A DNA stretch of 64,000 nucleotides. Origin: Excoecaria cochinchinensis. Lineage: Eukaryota > Streptophyta > Magnoliopsida > Malpighiales > Euphorbiaceae. This document shows, in pieces, positions 1 to 12,419 of this stretch (within the stretch, counting starts at the first letter, position 1; every line of letters begins with the position of its first letter). The notes below the pieces were generated by a model, which was not told the origin of the DNA, searched no databases, and worked only from the letters and a program-made list of their open reading frames with translations. The stretch spans positions 7,319,001 through 7,383,000 of the forward strand of contig CANTUQ010000020.1 in assembly GCA_947683425.1 (NCBI GenBank), written 5' to 3'. Made by a program: the position numbers and the translations under genes.

Positions 1-1292
1 TTATGTGGAAAAGGGCATAAATATTATTAAATAAAAGGTTTAAGGGAAAAATTGTAATTTTGTGCATATGTGTGAAAGATATTTAATAAGGGCAAAAATG
101 TAAATAAATGGTTAAATATGAAAGTTCTCCACTTTTTATGGGTAAAAATATAATTTGGCATGAAAATGATAATTGGAGGGTAAAATTTTAATTTAGCATG
201 TAAATTAATGGTAAATTATAATATTAGTGAAATTAATTAAATTTGTGGCATGATTGTAATATTAGTCAAACTAAAATGAACTAGTGGCAAAATGGTAATA
301 TTAATGAAATTAAAATGAACTAATGGCATAAATGTAATTTTTGTCAAATATAATTAAACTAATGGGATTTTCATCATTTTGAAAAAAGTTTAAGGGTATA
401 ATTGAAATAGTACCATAAATTAAGGATAAAATGGTAATTAAGATCAATTATGTGTTAAATTGTGTAATTGCCATAATTATGTGATTTAAAGATAATTAAA
501 TATGTTTATTTATGATTATTAAATGATATTAATTGAAAATCATTTATGGATGAAAAATTAAATTAAGTGAAAATTTATGGAATTGCAATCACCACTGAGT
601 AGATTTAATGCTCAGCACGTAGTTTTGTTTGACTGCGTGTAGGTACTACGTAGGATTTTTGGAGCAGTGCATACCTCACACTTTGGAAGTGGTATGGAAG
701 AAATTATTTATAATATTAAGTATGTTAAGATTTTGGCATGTATATATCTTATAATACTGCTTTTGGGTTTTGGTCTGTAATAAACTATTATATCTGTCAC
801 TAGTATTTGTGTTGGGCACATCTAATAATTGGTAGAAATTAAGTTAATACAATTGATAAAGTAAAAATGTAGATTTCTGCCTTAAAAGAAAACTAGCCAA
901 ATGACTAGTAATTTAGACAGTTATAGGTCATTCGGCATAATTGATAACGAATTAAAAATAGTAATCTTTACGTTTATTGATTAAGTAAATAATTATTAAT
1001 AGACTTAAGTAAATTGTCTAGCTAAATGGAACTATTCACATAGCACTATTTATACGGTACTATTCGTACATACGACACTATTCATGTATATGAAATTATT
1101 CATGTATACGGTACTATTAAAAAAAAATTATCGGTTTTAATTAATTGTCTATTTAATAACCTAAATAGTTTAATTAGGTTAACCGGATTAAAATGAATAG
1201 TTATTTAATTAGATAATAAAGTATTAGAGTGTATGTCAGTTCAGTGCGGTGGCAACCGGTATCCGTATCACATATGGGCATAGGGCGCTACA
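1..1292 (+). mobile_element. 5' LTR of element A (3' part only)
   Basis: This is the right-hand part of a long, AT-rich LTR whose start lies left of the window. It ends in GCTACA directly before a tRNA-Met primer-binding site. Positions 1-560 are a degenerate series of short repeats of the type GGGNAAAATGGTAATTT, a texture also seen in LTR F (14041-14318 and 40605 onward), so I infer the same LTR family. A CTGAG/GCTCAG hairpin-like motif at about 595-614 followed by a GT-rich stretch corresponds to the R-region hairpin of the other LTRs. Positions 1026-1120 hold a micro-repeat of ACTATTCATGTATA type. No coding sequence is visible. Confidence 0.8.
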
Positions 1293-1297
1293 AGTAT

Positions 1298-1314
1298 TGG
1301 TATCAAAGCTCTGG
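1298..1314 (+). other. Primer-binding site of element A
   Basis: TGGTATCAAAGC starts five bases after the LTR end and matches the complement of the 3' end of plant initiator-Met tRNA (TGGTATCAGAGC) with one G-to-A change. This is where minus-strand DNA synthesis would be primed. The following bases to 1442 are an untranslated leader. Confidence 0.85.
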
Positions 1315-1442
1315 TTTAGGTGGTTCTAAGATCAGAGTGGGTCAATGGGATTAGTATAAGTACATATACATGCCAACTAATTTTTGGACAGTATAGTTAT
1401 GTGAGGCTAATGAATGCTTGCTCCTTGTGTTAGATCGCGAGT

Positions 1443-2640
1443 ATGGCTTCAGATGAAGGTCGTCGTGATAGTGATGTGCAGAGTGCCGCATCAGATACTA
1501 TTAGTCAATTCATGTTGCCTCGTCATCAGGCTACTCCGTTGATTATTCCTCTGCCTCAGCAGCAGCCTGAGTTTATGAACATGATGGTAAATTTCTATCA
1601 GTTTATGCAATCTCAGTAGCAGCCTTGGGGTTCTTAACAGCAGTCAGCTCCACCTAGGCGAAGGCCTATTTTAGAACAGATTAAGAGATTAGGAGCGGAG
1701 GATTTTTATGGTCGCGATCCTTTGACTCCGATTCAGGCAGAGGAGTGATTGTTTAAGTTAAAGAGGATGTTTGAGACCACTCAGAGTCAACTAGATGAGA
1801 TACTACAGGGAGCAGTAGCCTTGCTTCAGGGTCCAGCTTATACGTGGTGGAGTTCAGTCCGTAAACACACTCTAGCGGATCAGGTTAATTTGGCGGGTTT
1901 TTCAGACTCAGTTTGAGAAGAAATATGTCGGTTCTGAGTATAGCCATGCAAGATGAATTCTGGAGGCTCAGGCAGGGTAGTAAGTCAGTTGCTGAGTACG
2001 AGAGAGAGTTTGAGCGGCTTAGTGCCTATCTAGATGATGAGTCCATGACTGGGCAGAAGTTATGCCATAGATTTGAAAGAGGTCTGCATAATAATATCAG
2101 ATTGGCTTTGGGCTCTCAGAGGCACACGGATATGAGGTCCTTGGTTGAAGCAGCTGTCAAAGCAGAGACGATTATGTCAAAGGAGCCTGATAGACATTCC
2201 CGTTTTAAACAAAAGAGGAAACCGGGTTAGTTTTATGGTGCAGCTAGTTAGAGTAAGAAGTTTAGAGGGCCTCCTCAGTCTCAAAGCCGTGCATCAGCAG
2301 CACCTGCTCCTATTCAGAGGACCCAGTCAGCAGCAGTGCTCCAGTCACATCAATAACCAGTGTACCCAGGAGTAGAGTACGAGATCAAGTTCCACAGTGC
2401 CCTTATTGTAAAAGTGCAGATATATGAACGGGGCTTGTTTTAGATGTGGGTCTCGGGAACACCAGATCAGTGATTGTCCTAAGGCCCAGCCATCCATTGC
2501 AGCATCACCAGCTTTGGGTGCAGGGTCAGTCCCTCAAAGAGGACGTGGAAGGGGAGCAGCTCCTCCATAGGCAGTTTCAGGCCCTTCAGTACAGCCACAT
2601 ACCACTGGACATCATTATGCTATTAGAGCTCGTGAACAGG
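1443..2640 (+). pseudogene. gag of element A (chromovirus, decayed)
   Basis: Gag forms the retrotransposon capsid. I start it at the ATG at 1443, in the sequence MASDEGRRDSD. A retrotransposon gag domain spans roughly 1680-2220, with the typical FWRLRQGSKSVAEYEREF stretch at about 1960, and a zinc knuckle CFRCGSREHQISDC (CX2CX4HX4C) lies near 2430-2475. The frame is broken by TAG at about 1618, TAA at about 1636, TGA at about 1747 and by frameshifts near 1900 and 2370. Most stops are one transition away from CAG, CAA or TGG. Gag runs into the protease region without a clear boundary, as is usual for this group. It cannot be functional as it stands. Confidence 0.85.
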
Positions 2641-4633
2641 ATGATGCTCCAGATGTCATTGTTGGTAAATTCTCATTGCTCTCTCATTCAGTTTATGCTT
2701 TGATTGATCCTAGTTCTATGCATTCCTATAATAGTACTATGGTTGCTTGGGATAAAGGGTTGCATGACAATCAGTTAGACCAGGATATTTTAGTGAGTAA
2801 TCCTTTGGGGTATAGTGTAGTGGTGAATAAAGTATATCGAGATTGTCTAGTTAGTGCTTAGAGTTTTGTGTTTTCTACTGATTTGATTGACCTTTCGTTC
2901 TGAGAGTTTGACATGATTTTGGGTATGGACTAGTTATCCACTCACCAGGCCACAATTGATTGTAAGAGGAAGAGAGTAACTTTAAGAACTACAGACGATT
3001 AGGAGATTGTCATTGTGGGTGAGAGATAAGATTTTCTTTCAGATGTGATTTCAGCTATTGCAGCTAAGAGACTTATCAGAAAAGGGTGTGTAGCCTACTT
3101 GTGCTATAAAATGGAGACTAAAAATGATGAACTTAAGGCTTCAGATGTGCCCACTGTTATTGAGTTTTTGGATGTTTTACCTGAAGAACTTCCAGGTCTG
3201 CCACCTGATTGAGAGTTAGAGTTTACTATCAACTTAGTACCTAGTACTGCACCTATCTCTAATGCTCCTTATAGAATGGCGCCTTCAGAAGTCAGAGAAT
3301 TGAAGATTCAGTTGCAAGAATTATTTGATAAAGGGTTCATCAGACCGAGTGTTTCACCTTGGGGAGCTCCAGTCCTCTTTATGAAAAAGAAGGATGGATC
3401 ACTTCGGTTGTGTATCGACTACAGACAGTTGAATAAAGTCACCATTAAGAACAAGTATCCACTTCCTCGGATTGATGACTTGTTTGATTAGTTGAAAGGT
3501 GCGGGTGTATTTTCCAAGATTGACTTCAGATTGGGCTACCATCAGCTAAAGATTAAAGAGTTAAATGTGCCTAAGACAACTTTTCGCACCAGATATGGTC
3601 ATTACAAGTTCATGGTCATGCCTTTTGGATTGACAAATGCTCTTGTAGCTTTTATGGATCTGATGAATAGGGTTTTCCACCCTTACTTGGACCAGTTTGT
3701 GGTTGTTTTTATCGATGATATTTTTGTGTATTCGAAGACTCCGGAGGAGCATGATGAGCATTTGAGGATTGTTCTGCAGACTCTGAGAGATAGGCAGCTT
3801 TATGCCAAGTTCAGTAAATGTGAATTCTGGCTGGATGAGGTATCATTTTTGGGTCACGTGGTATCAACAGATGGTATAAAAGTTGATCCTAAAAAGATTG
3901 AAGCGATCCTTCAGTGGAAGACACCAAGGAGTGTTACCGAGGTTTGGAGTTTTTTGGGATTGGTAGGTTTCTATAGAAGATTTGTAAAGGGTTTCTCTTC
4001 GATTACATCTCCTTTAGCCAAGTTATTGCAAAAGAATATCAAGTTTGAATGGTCAGATAAATGTCAAGAGAGCTTTGAGAAACTTAAGTGTATGCTAACT
4101 AAAGCTCTAGTGTTAGTGCAACCTGAATCTGATAAGGACTTTGTAGTCTTCAGTGATGCTTCAAAAAATGGATTGGATTGTGTATTGATGCAAGAAGGCA
4201 AGGTGATTGCTTATGCCTCCGAGCAGCTTAAGACTCATGAGAAGAATTACCCTACTCATGTTCTTGAGTTGGCAGCAATTGTATTTGCATTGAAGATTTA
4301 GAAACATTATCTCTATGGTGAGAGATGCTACATCTACACTGATCATAAGAGTCTTAAGTATTTGCTTACTCAGAAGGAGTTTAACTTAAGGCAGAGACGT
4401 TGGCTTGAATTGATTAAAGACTATGAGTGCTTGATCGACTATCATCCTGGTAAAGCTAACATTGTAGCTAATGCTCTCAGCAGGAAGTTCATGGCTTCTC
4501 TACGGGCTACGAATGTTAGTCTTGACTTATCAGATGATGGAGCTTCGATTGCAGAAATGCAAGTTAAGCTAGATTTTCTCCAGCAAGTGAAAAATGCTCA
4601 GAACCAGGATGATCAATTTTGTACCATTATGTC
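2641..4633 (+). pseudogene. pol of element A: protease, reverse transcriptase, RNase H
   Basis: Retroviral-type aspartic protease lies at about 2660-3000 (LIDPSSMHSY, where D-S/T-G is expected, so the active site is altered). Reverse transcriptase follows at about 3270-3900: SPWGAPVLFMKKKDGSLRLC, then IDFRLGYHQ, then the catalytic FIDD at 3708-3719 (YIDD in the family). RNase H follows at about 4100-4500 with VVFSDAS and TDHKSLKYL. A stop at 3489 (family Gln) and one at 4299 (family Trp or Arg) are each one transition from sense. The order protease-RT-RNase H-integrase and the close match to Tekay/Del-type chromoviruses identify the group. Reading is cut at 4633 by solo LTR P and resumes in frame at 7031. 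Confidence 0.92.
4629..4633. repeat. Target-site duplication of solo LTR P (left copy)
   Basis: ATGTC at 4629-4633 is repeated at 7031-7035, directly flanking P. Removing P and one copy restores the pol reading frame, which proves that P inserted into element A. Confidence 0.95.
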
Positions 4634-5779
4634 TGTAACACCCCCTTCCCATACGTAGGCGATCCCATCCAAGAAGGAGTGAGATGCCGTATGAGTAAAG
4701 GTGCCACCAAGCAAGTACAAAGTATAACATACAATCATTCATAACATACATTCAGAAATACAGAATAATTAAAAACTTTACATGCAGAAAGCAAAAGCTG
4801 ATCATGCATTACTATAATTAAACTATTACAATAATGATCAGATCAACCAGCTGATATAATAATATTACATATACAAAATATAGATACAAAAGCGGAAGCT
4901 GATACAGAGAGTTCTATACAAAAAGAATCAATAACTGATACAAAACTGAGCCCTACACTAATCCCTTCTGTGTTGGCTTGACGACGGCGACTCTCTCAAA
5001 GCAAAACGCCTTCCACACCTGCACGGGTAAAAACACCGTGCTAAGCGATAAAACGCTTAGTGGGGAAACACACATAAATTATGGACGGCCACTCATAGTG
5101 GTCGTCAAGGCATAACACATTCACAATGGCAGAATGCAAGGACTGTTGCATAAATCATAAAAACATGCCCGTAATTAAATACCATACTTTCAGAATCTCA
5201 TAGGTATTACAGAATCAACCAACATGTATTTCATCATTAAACTCATTCAGATATTCCATTCAAAGCCATAACAGATCAGAACATTTCCATTAACATTTAA
5301 AGAGTACCTGCTGACTCTAGACAGTGGATAACGAGTGTACTGAGGGTACCTTACGGGTACGAATCGAATACTGAGGGTACCTCACAGGTACAAGTCAAAT
5401 ATTATATCATTTATCAAAACATGTTATTTATATACTGAGGGAATCTTAAACAAGATTCTATACTGAAGGGTTCGCGAGGAACCAAACGGGGACCTGATCG
5501 GGGTCCAAACTGAACTGAGGGCTGCAGCTAAAAGACTCTATTAGGCATGCCTAACTATCCACTTACTTGACTCTAGCAGGTTATGCGTCAAACTGATCAC
5601 ATTTCAGGATATAGCGTATAATTCATTAGAAAATCATGCCATCACGCATATCGAAGCATCAAACAGTAAGATATGCATCATACAACAGTAAGGTCCTATT
5701 CAGAAGAAATACCAAATTCATTTCTGAGTTAAAAACTAGGAAATTTCGGAAAAACGGGCTGAACGGAGAAACTGGCGAC

Positions 5780-6115
5780 TCAACAGGCAGGTCACGGCGT
5801 GACCGAGGGTCACGTCTCGTGACCTGCTTGTTTCTCGTCAATCGCGTTGCGTGATCCTCGCGGGTCACGCAATGCTTATGCAGGTCACGGCGTGACCGAT
5901 GGTCACGCGACGTGACGCTGCTCTCCCTCGCAGATCACGTTGCGTGATCTGCCTCTTCTTTGCAGGTCGCACGACGTGACCGAAGATCACGTCGCGTGAC
6001 TTGCCTGCTCTTCAGCTGGTCACGCGACTGGCTTCTCAGCAGGCATGTCACGTCGTGACCGAGAGTCACGCGATGTGACTTGCCTTCCTGCGTAGCGAGT
6101 CACGCGACGAAGAAC
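5780..6115. repeat. CpG-rich inverted-repeat island in LTR P
   Basis: About a dozen copies of GTCACG and CGTGAC alternate in direct and inverted order (for example GTCACGGCGTGACC), giving many short hairpins in an otherwise AT-rich LTR. The island starts about 0.9 kb from the LTR 5' end, the position of comparable islands in the other LTRs here. Confidence 0.85.
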
Positions 6116-6958
6116 AGTACCTAAATTTCCAGATTTTCCAGAATTTCCAGAATCAAGAATTCAACCCCAATTTGATTAAAAACCATTCAAACCTGATCTT
6201 ACCTTCCAGAACTCATCTCAATTCACATAATCAATACACATGCAACTCAATTTAGCATTTAAACAATCAAATCAAGACTAATTGATTCAAACTCTTTGAG
6301 AGCATATAAACCCTAGAATTTACAGTAAAACATCAAAATCGCACAAATCAATATTCCCAAACCTGGATTCTAACTTCTATCACTTAGCTCCACTTGGTCC
6401 AGCAACCTCTTTCCCCTTTGGATCACGTGGAGCCTCAGCTAGAACACAAACACAGTAAATTCAACCCTAGGTTAAACCTAAACTCAAGGAAGAAGATGAA
6501 GATGCAATTTACAGTAAAACAAAGACTAGATCTTGCACTTACCAAGCTAAGAAATGCAAGGAGAGGATTAACTTTACCAATAAGACCTTGAATCAAAATA
6601 CACAGTACTTGGGAATAAAGAAAGTGAAGAAGAAGAGAGTGAGTGAGAAAAACGTGAATCTGTAAGTTTCTTTTCCTCTCATTCCCTTTTCTTTTTCTTT
6701 TCTTTATTCAAAGTATGTATCAAACTCCTATTGGTGACACTAATCACTCACACTAAAATAACCTACACTACACACACCTAAAACCCTCTTCACTTATGCA
6801 TACCCTACCATGGTATGAACACATGCACACAAGTATATCTCATTTAATTAAACACACTAATGCCATGTATGCACCCACATAATAATAAACCCCAAAATCA
6901 TACATTTTACTGAAATACCTTTATGAAATGCTGAACACATGCGAATGCTTACACATAC

Positions 6959-6997
6959 TGACAGACAGATAGACAGACAGACAGATGGACAGACAGG
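6959..6997. repeat. GACA microsatellite near the 5' end of LTR P
   Basis: A short run of GACA units with a few GATA and GATG variants just inside the LTR end. It looks like simple slippage. Confidence 0.8.
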
Positions 6998-7030
6998 CTC
7001 ATTCTACTAGGGGGCAAACGGGGTGTGACA

Positions 7031-8267
7031 ATGTCTCAGGTGAAAGATGGCCATGTCAGTGATTATTCATTGGATCAGATGGTGGGCTATATTACAAACA
7101 GAGATTGTGTATTATTGATCAAACTGATCTGAGAAAGGATATTCTACCAGAAGCTCATCATAGTAGCTTCGCTATGCAACCTGGTTGTAACACGATGTAT
7201 CAGGATTTGAAAATACTCTATTGGTGGCCCGGCATAAAACGTGATGTGATAGAATTTATGGGTAAGTGTCTGATTTATCAGCAAGTCAAGGCAGAACATC
7301 AAGTCCCTTCAGGTTTGCTTTAGCCTATTTTCATTCCTGAATAGAAATGGGACAGGGTGACCATGGATTTTATGTCAGGATTTCCTCTCTCGAGAAAGAA
7401 ATATGATGCAGTTTGGGTAATTATTGACTGACTCACTAGATAAGCTCATTTTCTGCTTATCAGAATGGATTATTCATTATCTAAGCTGGCAGAGTTATAC
7501 ATTAGCGAGATTGTAAGAATGCATGGAGTTCCTTCCTCCATCATTTCAGATCGTGATCTAAGATTTACTTCTCAGTTTTGGAAGAGGCTTCAGGAAGCTT
7601 TGGGAACTCGATTGCATTTCAGCACAGCTTTCCACCCTCAGACTGATGGACAATCTGAGCGTGTGATTTAGATTCTGGAAGATATGTTGAGATGTTGTAT
7701 ACTCGAGTTTGGTAACCGCTGGGAGCGGTACTTGCCATTAGCAGAATTTGCCTACAACAACAGTTATCAGACTAGTATCAAGATAGCTCCCTATGAAGCT
7801 TTGTATGGTAGAAAGTGTACAACTCCTCTTTGTTGGACAAAGCTCAGTGAGAACAAGATTGTGGGGTCAGATTTGATTCGATAAACTGAAGAAAAGGTTT
7901 GAGTGAATAAAGATATATATAAAGAAGCCATGGATCAATAGAAGTCCTATGAGGATCTGCAGAGGAAAGATATAGAGTTTCAAGTGGGAGATAAAGTATT
8001 TCTGAAAGTTTCTCCATCAAAGAAGATCTTGAGATTTGGAATGAAAGGCAAGCTAAGTTCGAGATTCATTGGCCCTTATGAAGTTATTCAACAGATTGGA
8101 CCAGTAGCTTACATACTGAAGCTTCCACAATAATTAGAGAAGATTCATGACATCTTCCATGTCTCTATGCTTCGAAGGTACCATTTAGACCCTAGTCATG
8201 TCATCAAGCCTGAAAAAGTTTGAGTTCAGCCAGACATGACTTATGAGGTGTATCCAGTGAAGATCCT
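7031..8267 (+). pseudogene. pol of element A: integrase and C-terminal region
   Basis: Integrase inserts the DNA copy into the host chromosome. The HHCC zinc region is at about 7150-7300, with its second Cys apparently changed to Tyr (KCLIYQQ). The catalytic D,D,E are in MDFMSGF (about 7362), SDRDLRF (about 7548) and TDGQSERV (about 7641-7664). The GPYEV region near 8070 and FHVSMLRRYH near 8155 follow. There are at least nine nonsense codons, nearly all one transition from CAG, CAA, CGA or TGG. The sequence stops abruptly after YPVKIL at 8267, where LTR E begins, so the chromodomain-like tail expected in this group is missing. Confidence 0.9.
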
Positions 8268-8606
8268 TGTAACACCCTGAAAGGTACCCTAGAAGGATTA
8301 GTGTATATTGGGCATTAGTGGTGACCAAAGTTATGTAAATTTAAATGTTAGGGGTGCTAAATGGACAATTTAAGAATTTAAGTGAAAGTTCCGATAAGTG
8401 TGGCCCATGGTAAAAATTGTGAAGTATGGAATTTGGATTTAATTGAAAGGATAAAATTAGTTAAGTAGACCAATGTGAAGGGTTAGTAAGATATAAGTGT
8501 CAATGCATGAGGTTATGAAAGTTAAAGGATTAAAAAGAGGATTTGACAAAAATATATTGGATTGGACCAATGGCAATGTAACAAGTGGCAAGGAAATGTG
8601 AAGGGG

Positions 8607-8614
8607 TATAAAAG
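8607..8614 (+). promoter_or_regulatory. TATA box of LTR E
   Basis: TATAAAAG in a GC-richer setting, followed about 30 bases downstream by a strongly CT-biased leader. This is the usual LTR pol II promoter arrangement. Confidence 0.75.
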
Positions 8615-9424
8615 CAAGCGAGAGAAGGAGAGAGAGGAGGAAAAATCTGCTCTGCTCCTCTCATTCTCCCATTTTTCTTTTTCCTCTTCTTTTTCCTTTC
8701 CTTCTTGCTTTAATACCATTTAGATCTCTCTAAAAGATCAAAGCCCAAAGTTTAGATAATTAAGTTTGTTAGTCCAAGAGATTTAAGTGAAGATTTGTCA
8801 AGGTAAAATGATTTCTAAGTTTTTATTTCTCTTGTTCTTCTTGATTTGTTCAAAACCCTAGATTTATTTTTTGTGTGTGTTTTTGTTATTGCTGAGGATT
8901 TTGGATGAGAAAGACTTTGGATGGATTTTGGAACAAGAAAGATCAGTCAAGAAGCTATTAGGAGCAAAGGAGTTAAGGTTAAGGTTTTATGCTATTTTGA
9001 GGTATATTTTGATTTGGGATTTTGTTTAATCTTCTGGAAATTTTATGAAGTTAAAATTGTTTAGATATGTTCCAAGTGTTATGTGTTTGAATAACTTTGA
9101 GTTAAGATTTTCATATGTGGATTATTGAACCAAAGTGTGTTTTGATTGAAATTTTGAAGTTGTTTTGCTGATTATCAATTTAAAGAATTTGATTATGATT
9201 AATTTATGATTTGATGGTAATAATTGGAATAAAAGTTGGGTTTTGTGTTGATTATGAGGTTTGAATGAGCTACTTGTGTTGTATTTAAGTTTGAATTGAA
9301 TTGGAGTTTTGGGTGTGATTTTGGAAGAAGTATTTCTATAATTTTTCGTTGGAATCTGAAAAACGTGACTCTATCATTAGCGCGATACTTATCCAACAGA
9401 GAGGGGTTCCTCAGCTTTGTGTTG

Positions 9425-9620
9425 GTGTGCACTAGTCGTGCACTTGGTGCACGAGTCGTGCACATGGTGCACGAGTCGTGCGTGTCAGACTCCTCTCCCT
9501 CTTGTGCCTGATTTATCCCTCTTTGTTTTGCCTTCATGAGTCGTGTCTCTAAGCACGACTCGTGTTGGACCCTTTGTTCGCAGGGCAAGCTTGGCCACTG
9601 TGGCGAGCACGACCTCCCGT
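9425..9620. repeat. Inverted-repeat island in LTR E
   Basis: Copies of GTCGTGCAC and GTGCACGAG alternate (around 9431-9481), then variants of GAGTCGTG and CACGACTCGTG continue to about 9620. This is about 1.15 kb from the LTR start. The motif differs from that of LTR P, although the position is equivalent. Confidence 0.8.
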
Positions 9621-10865
9621 AGCGATCGCGATAGTCCCCCCTCTGCCTTATTCTATTTTTGAAAAACTTCTTCTTTGCATGGTTTCTCACTTATGTTATG
9701 CATTTATGATGCAAAATTGTGAATTATTTAATGTGTTCCCATGCATAGTAAATTATTGAAATATGACAATTTAATCGACCATTATTGTGTTATAAATGTA
9801 TATATGTAAAGAAATGTAAACTTATCTGTTAAGTTTAAATGAATGCATGATAATAATGGAATTGTGGATTGTTGTCTGTCATTATTATTTAACGATTGTA
9901 AGTGTCTAAGAAATGCAAATTATATGTTAAATTTAAATAAGTGCATAGTGCCCAATAATATAATTATGTTCAGTATGTTCATAGGAATATTTTATTCATG
10001 GAATAATACATGATTAGTTTTAATTATGATAAATATAATTAGTACATACGACATGTAATTATATGAATGCATATGTCTATGAGATTATAAAAGAATGTTA
10101 CAAGTATGTAATGGAATGTATATATATAGGTGTGTGTATGAAATGTGATGAATTCAATAACGATATTGGCAAAAATTTAGCCTTTGTGAGTCGGTCGTGG
10201 ATAGATAGGCATGCCTATAGAGTTCAGTTTGCTGCAGCTATGCGATTTGGACCCTGGTTGGATCCTCGCGATCCTTCTGTCATGCGAAAATGTTTTGAAA
10301 TGAAAAGAAAATAATGATTTTGATATCTTCGGATATCCATACGTTATGAAGGAATTGTTGGTACCCTCTGGTATCTATGCATTCACTCGCTTATCCACCT
10401 TTTTTACTTAGCAAGCAACTGAAAGAGTAAAATAATGTGAATTAATTGATAAGTTCTGTGATGATTTGCACAATGAATATGTGAATAAGCATCTGATGCA
10501 TTTGTGATTAATGCCATTTGAACTTCTACTCTACGTACTCTTCTGTTCTGGATTCTTTATGGACACCTATGTGGAATTATGTGGTATCTACGGGTAACTA
10601 AGTACTTTTATATCTAAAGTTGATGTCAATTAAATGAAAGAGATGTAGCGAATAATGTTCATTCTAGTAAATGTGTAGGAAATGAAGGAATATTGACTGC
10701 ATGAGAATTTGTATGAGGAAAAGGCATGTTGTTAATCTGTTCAGAAGTTATGAGTATCATTGCCTAAATGAATTTCATAAATATATATATATTCATTTAT
10801 ATGTTGAATTGAGAACACATGTATGTTATGTATTTGCTTGTCTTTTAAACCTTAGCTTGGACGAG

Positions 10866-10935
10866 CAAAGTTTTAGGTGGTCCTAAGATTAAGGATAGTG
10901 TAATGAGGACAAAGTGATACGTATACATGCAATGA
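10866..10935 (+). other. Chromovirus leader remnant after LTR E
   Basis: GCAAAGTTTTAGGTGGTCC and what follows resemble the PBS-flanking leader of element A at 1304-1375 (GGTTTAGGTGGTTCTAAG, then a similar spacing to ATACATGC). This suggests that E was a 5' LTR and that a few bases of its internal leader survive. The PBS itself is not recognisable. The stretch from 10935 to 11090 shows nothing I can assign. Confidence 0.5.
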
Positions 10936-11094
10936 ATAGGTATTAATGACAGAAGTGGTTGACTGTATTTGAGGAAATACTCGGATAGCTTAAGGTTACT
11001 GAATTAAAAGGGATGAAGGAAAGTAAACAGATCTCCAGAACTGAATGTCCCCGCAGCATATTAGCTGTGACTTGTGATTGTGGTACATAAGGAA

Positions 11095-11136
11095 AATTTT
11101 GAGAACGAAATTTTTATAAGTGGGGGAGAATTGTAA
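11095..11136 (+). pseudogene. Last codons of a chromovirus pol, with polypurine tract
   Basis: The frame starting at 11095 reads NFENEIFISGGEL and a stop, the hallmark C-terminus of Tekay-type polyproteins, which overlaps the polypurine tract AGTGGGGGAGAAT at 11119-11131 and the first bases of LTR F. It is probably the tail of element A. The intervening pol sequence is gone. Confidence 0.75.
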
Positions 11137-11812
11137 TGGCCTAAATACTGGGTTAGCAGTATTTAGTGAATTTTATGAAGTCTGTAGTGAGATTCCGATA
11201 TAGAGTGATGGCTTGGGTATCTCTTATTACAATAGAATTAAAAAGTTAAGTATGCTTGAGGCATAACAATTTCGGGTTAGGTGACGTCGGGACAGCTATA
11301 CAGTCGTAATTAACCGTAGTTATGGAAAAATTTTTAACTAGAAATATTGATCTGTGGACTTTCAGGAGTCTAGTGGTAAAATTTGGTGCAAAAATGAGTT
11401 CAAATAATTCCCCGAAAGTCAATCTGCAGTTTGCCTCTAGTTCGGTTCGGTTGAACCAAAGTTTGACCGAACTTTGACTGAATTTTTAAAAAACTAAATG
11501 AAATTAAAAAGGTTTACTTTGGGAAGTGTTAAGGCTCATAATAATTTTTAGAAATTTTTGACAGTATTAGATTTATATTTTGCGACACAACCGAACAGTA
11601 TTGAACCGAGCCTCAAATGGGCTTCGATTGAGCTAAAATTATGTGTGGAGGCTATATTTGGTATTTTAAGAATTATGGAATTAATTGGGAGTAAAAACAA
11701 GTTCAAGAACTAACAGTTACCCTAAAACAGTGAAAAATGACTCAAAAATTGAAAATTAACCCAAACCGGTTTGACCACTTCAGTTGGACCTAGTCCGATT
11801 CAATTTTACCCA

Positions 11813-11820
11813 TATAAATA
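11813..11820 (+). promoter_or_regulatory. TATA box of LTR F
   Basis: TATAAATA, followed by a CT-rich leader at 11855-11950. It is about 680 bp from the LTR start. Confidence 0.7.
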
Positions 11821-12419
11821 CATCTCTTCACCAGATTTCTCTAGAGAAACCCTAGATAAATCGACCTCCCTCCTCCTCCCTTTAGCTAAAGTGATGTTTC
11901 TGCATTTTTTCTCCATTTTCTTCATTTTTCTTTCAATCTCTCCTCACATATAAGACTCCTAAACAAAGTTAAACCTCTCTAGAATCTGTTGATGGTGATT
12001 GGAGTCCATTTGGGGTGCTATAAGTGGAAGAAAATAAGTGAAAAAGTTTATATGTCAAATTGAGTTATATAAAGTTGATATTTTTAAATTGGTTTTACGG
12101 TTTAAATGGGTATTTTAGGATGTCTAAAGTATGTTTATGTAATTATTTGGCATAAAGGAAGTAAATTTATGGTGTTTTATTTTGTGTTTATATTCGACCA
12201 CTATTGGAGCGTAAGGAAAGTTATAATGTTTTGAGGAGCTATGGCTATGAAAGGCAGATCTAAGTGTGGAGAGCATGAACATAAGGTTAGTGGATAAAAT
12301 ATCCTCCTTTTCCCATGTTAAAAGTATGATTTTTAGTTATGTTTAAACATAAAGTATGTGAAATATGCATGTTTAATTGAATGAAACCATATAGTCATAT
12401 TTAGAAAGGTTAAAAATGA

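Larger units (their letters stand above)
4634..7030 (-). mobile_element. Solo LTR P (2.4 kb, chromovirus type)
   Basis: The unit opens TGTAACACCC on the left and closes GGGTGTGACA on the right, with an exact 5-bp duplication on both sides and no internal coding region, so it is a solo LTR left by LTR-LTR recombination. It lies on the minus strand: the GA-rich stretch at 6600-6700 is the CT-rich leader in reverse, and the hairpin CTAAGCG/CGCTTAG (5041-5060) and palindrome TAGGCATGCCTA (5535-5562) come in the order expected for the reverse orientation. It resembles solo LTR K at 49679-52164 closely at its left end. No gene is contained; short ORFs are chance. Confidence 0.93.
8268..10865 (+). 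mobile_element. LTR E, inserted in the 3' part of A's pol
   Basis: It opens TGTAACACCCTG immediately after an intact stretch of pol. Landmarks of the family follow in forward order: TATA box (8607), CT-rich leader (8640-8705), inverted-repeat island (about 9425-9620) and the ATAGGCATGCCTAT palindrome (10205-10218). The five bases before it are ATCCT, but I find no ATCCT copy on the right and no clear LTR end, so the right border is only placed before the leader-like sequence at 10866. The right side was probably lost in a deletion that also removed the end of A's pol. Confidence 0.7.

Noticed and set aside
9199..9690. Minus-strand open frame of 163 codons
   Set aside because: It crosses the inverted-repeat island of LTR E, has no domain and a composition set by the repeats. 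A chance frame.
8268..10865. LTR E as a clean solo LTR
   Set aside because: No matching duplication or LTR terminus can be found on the right, so the border stays open.
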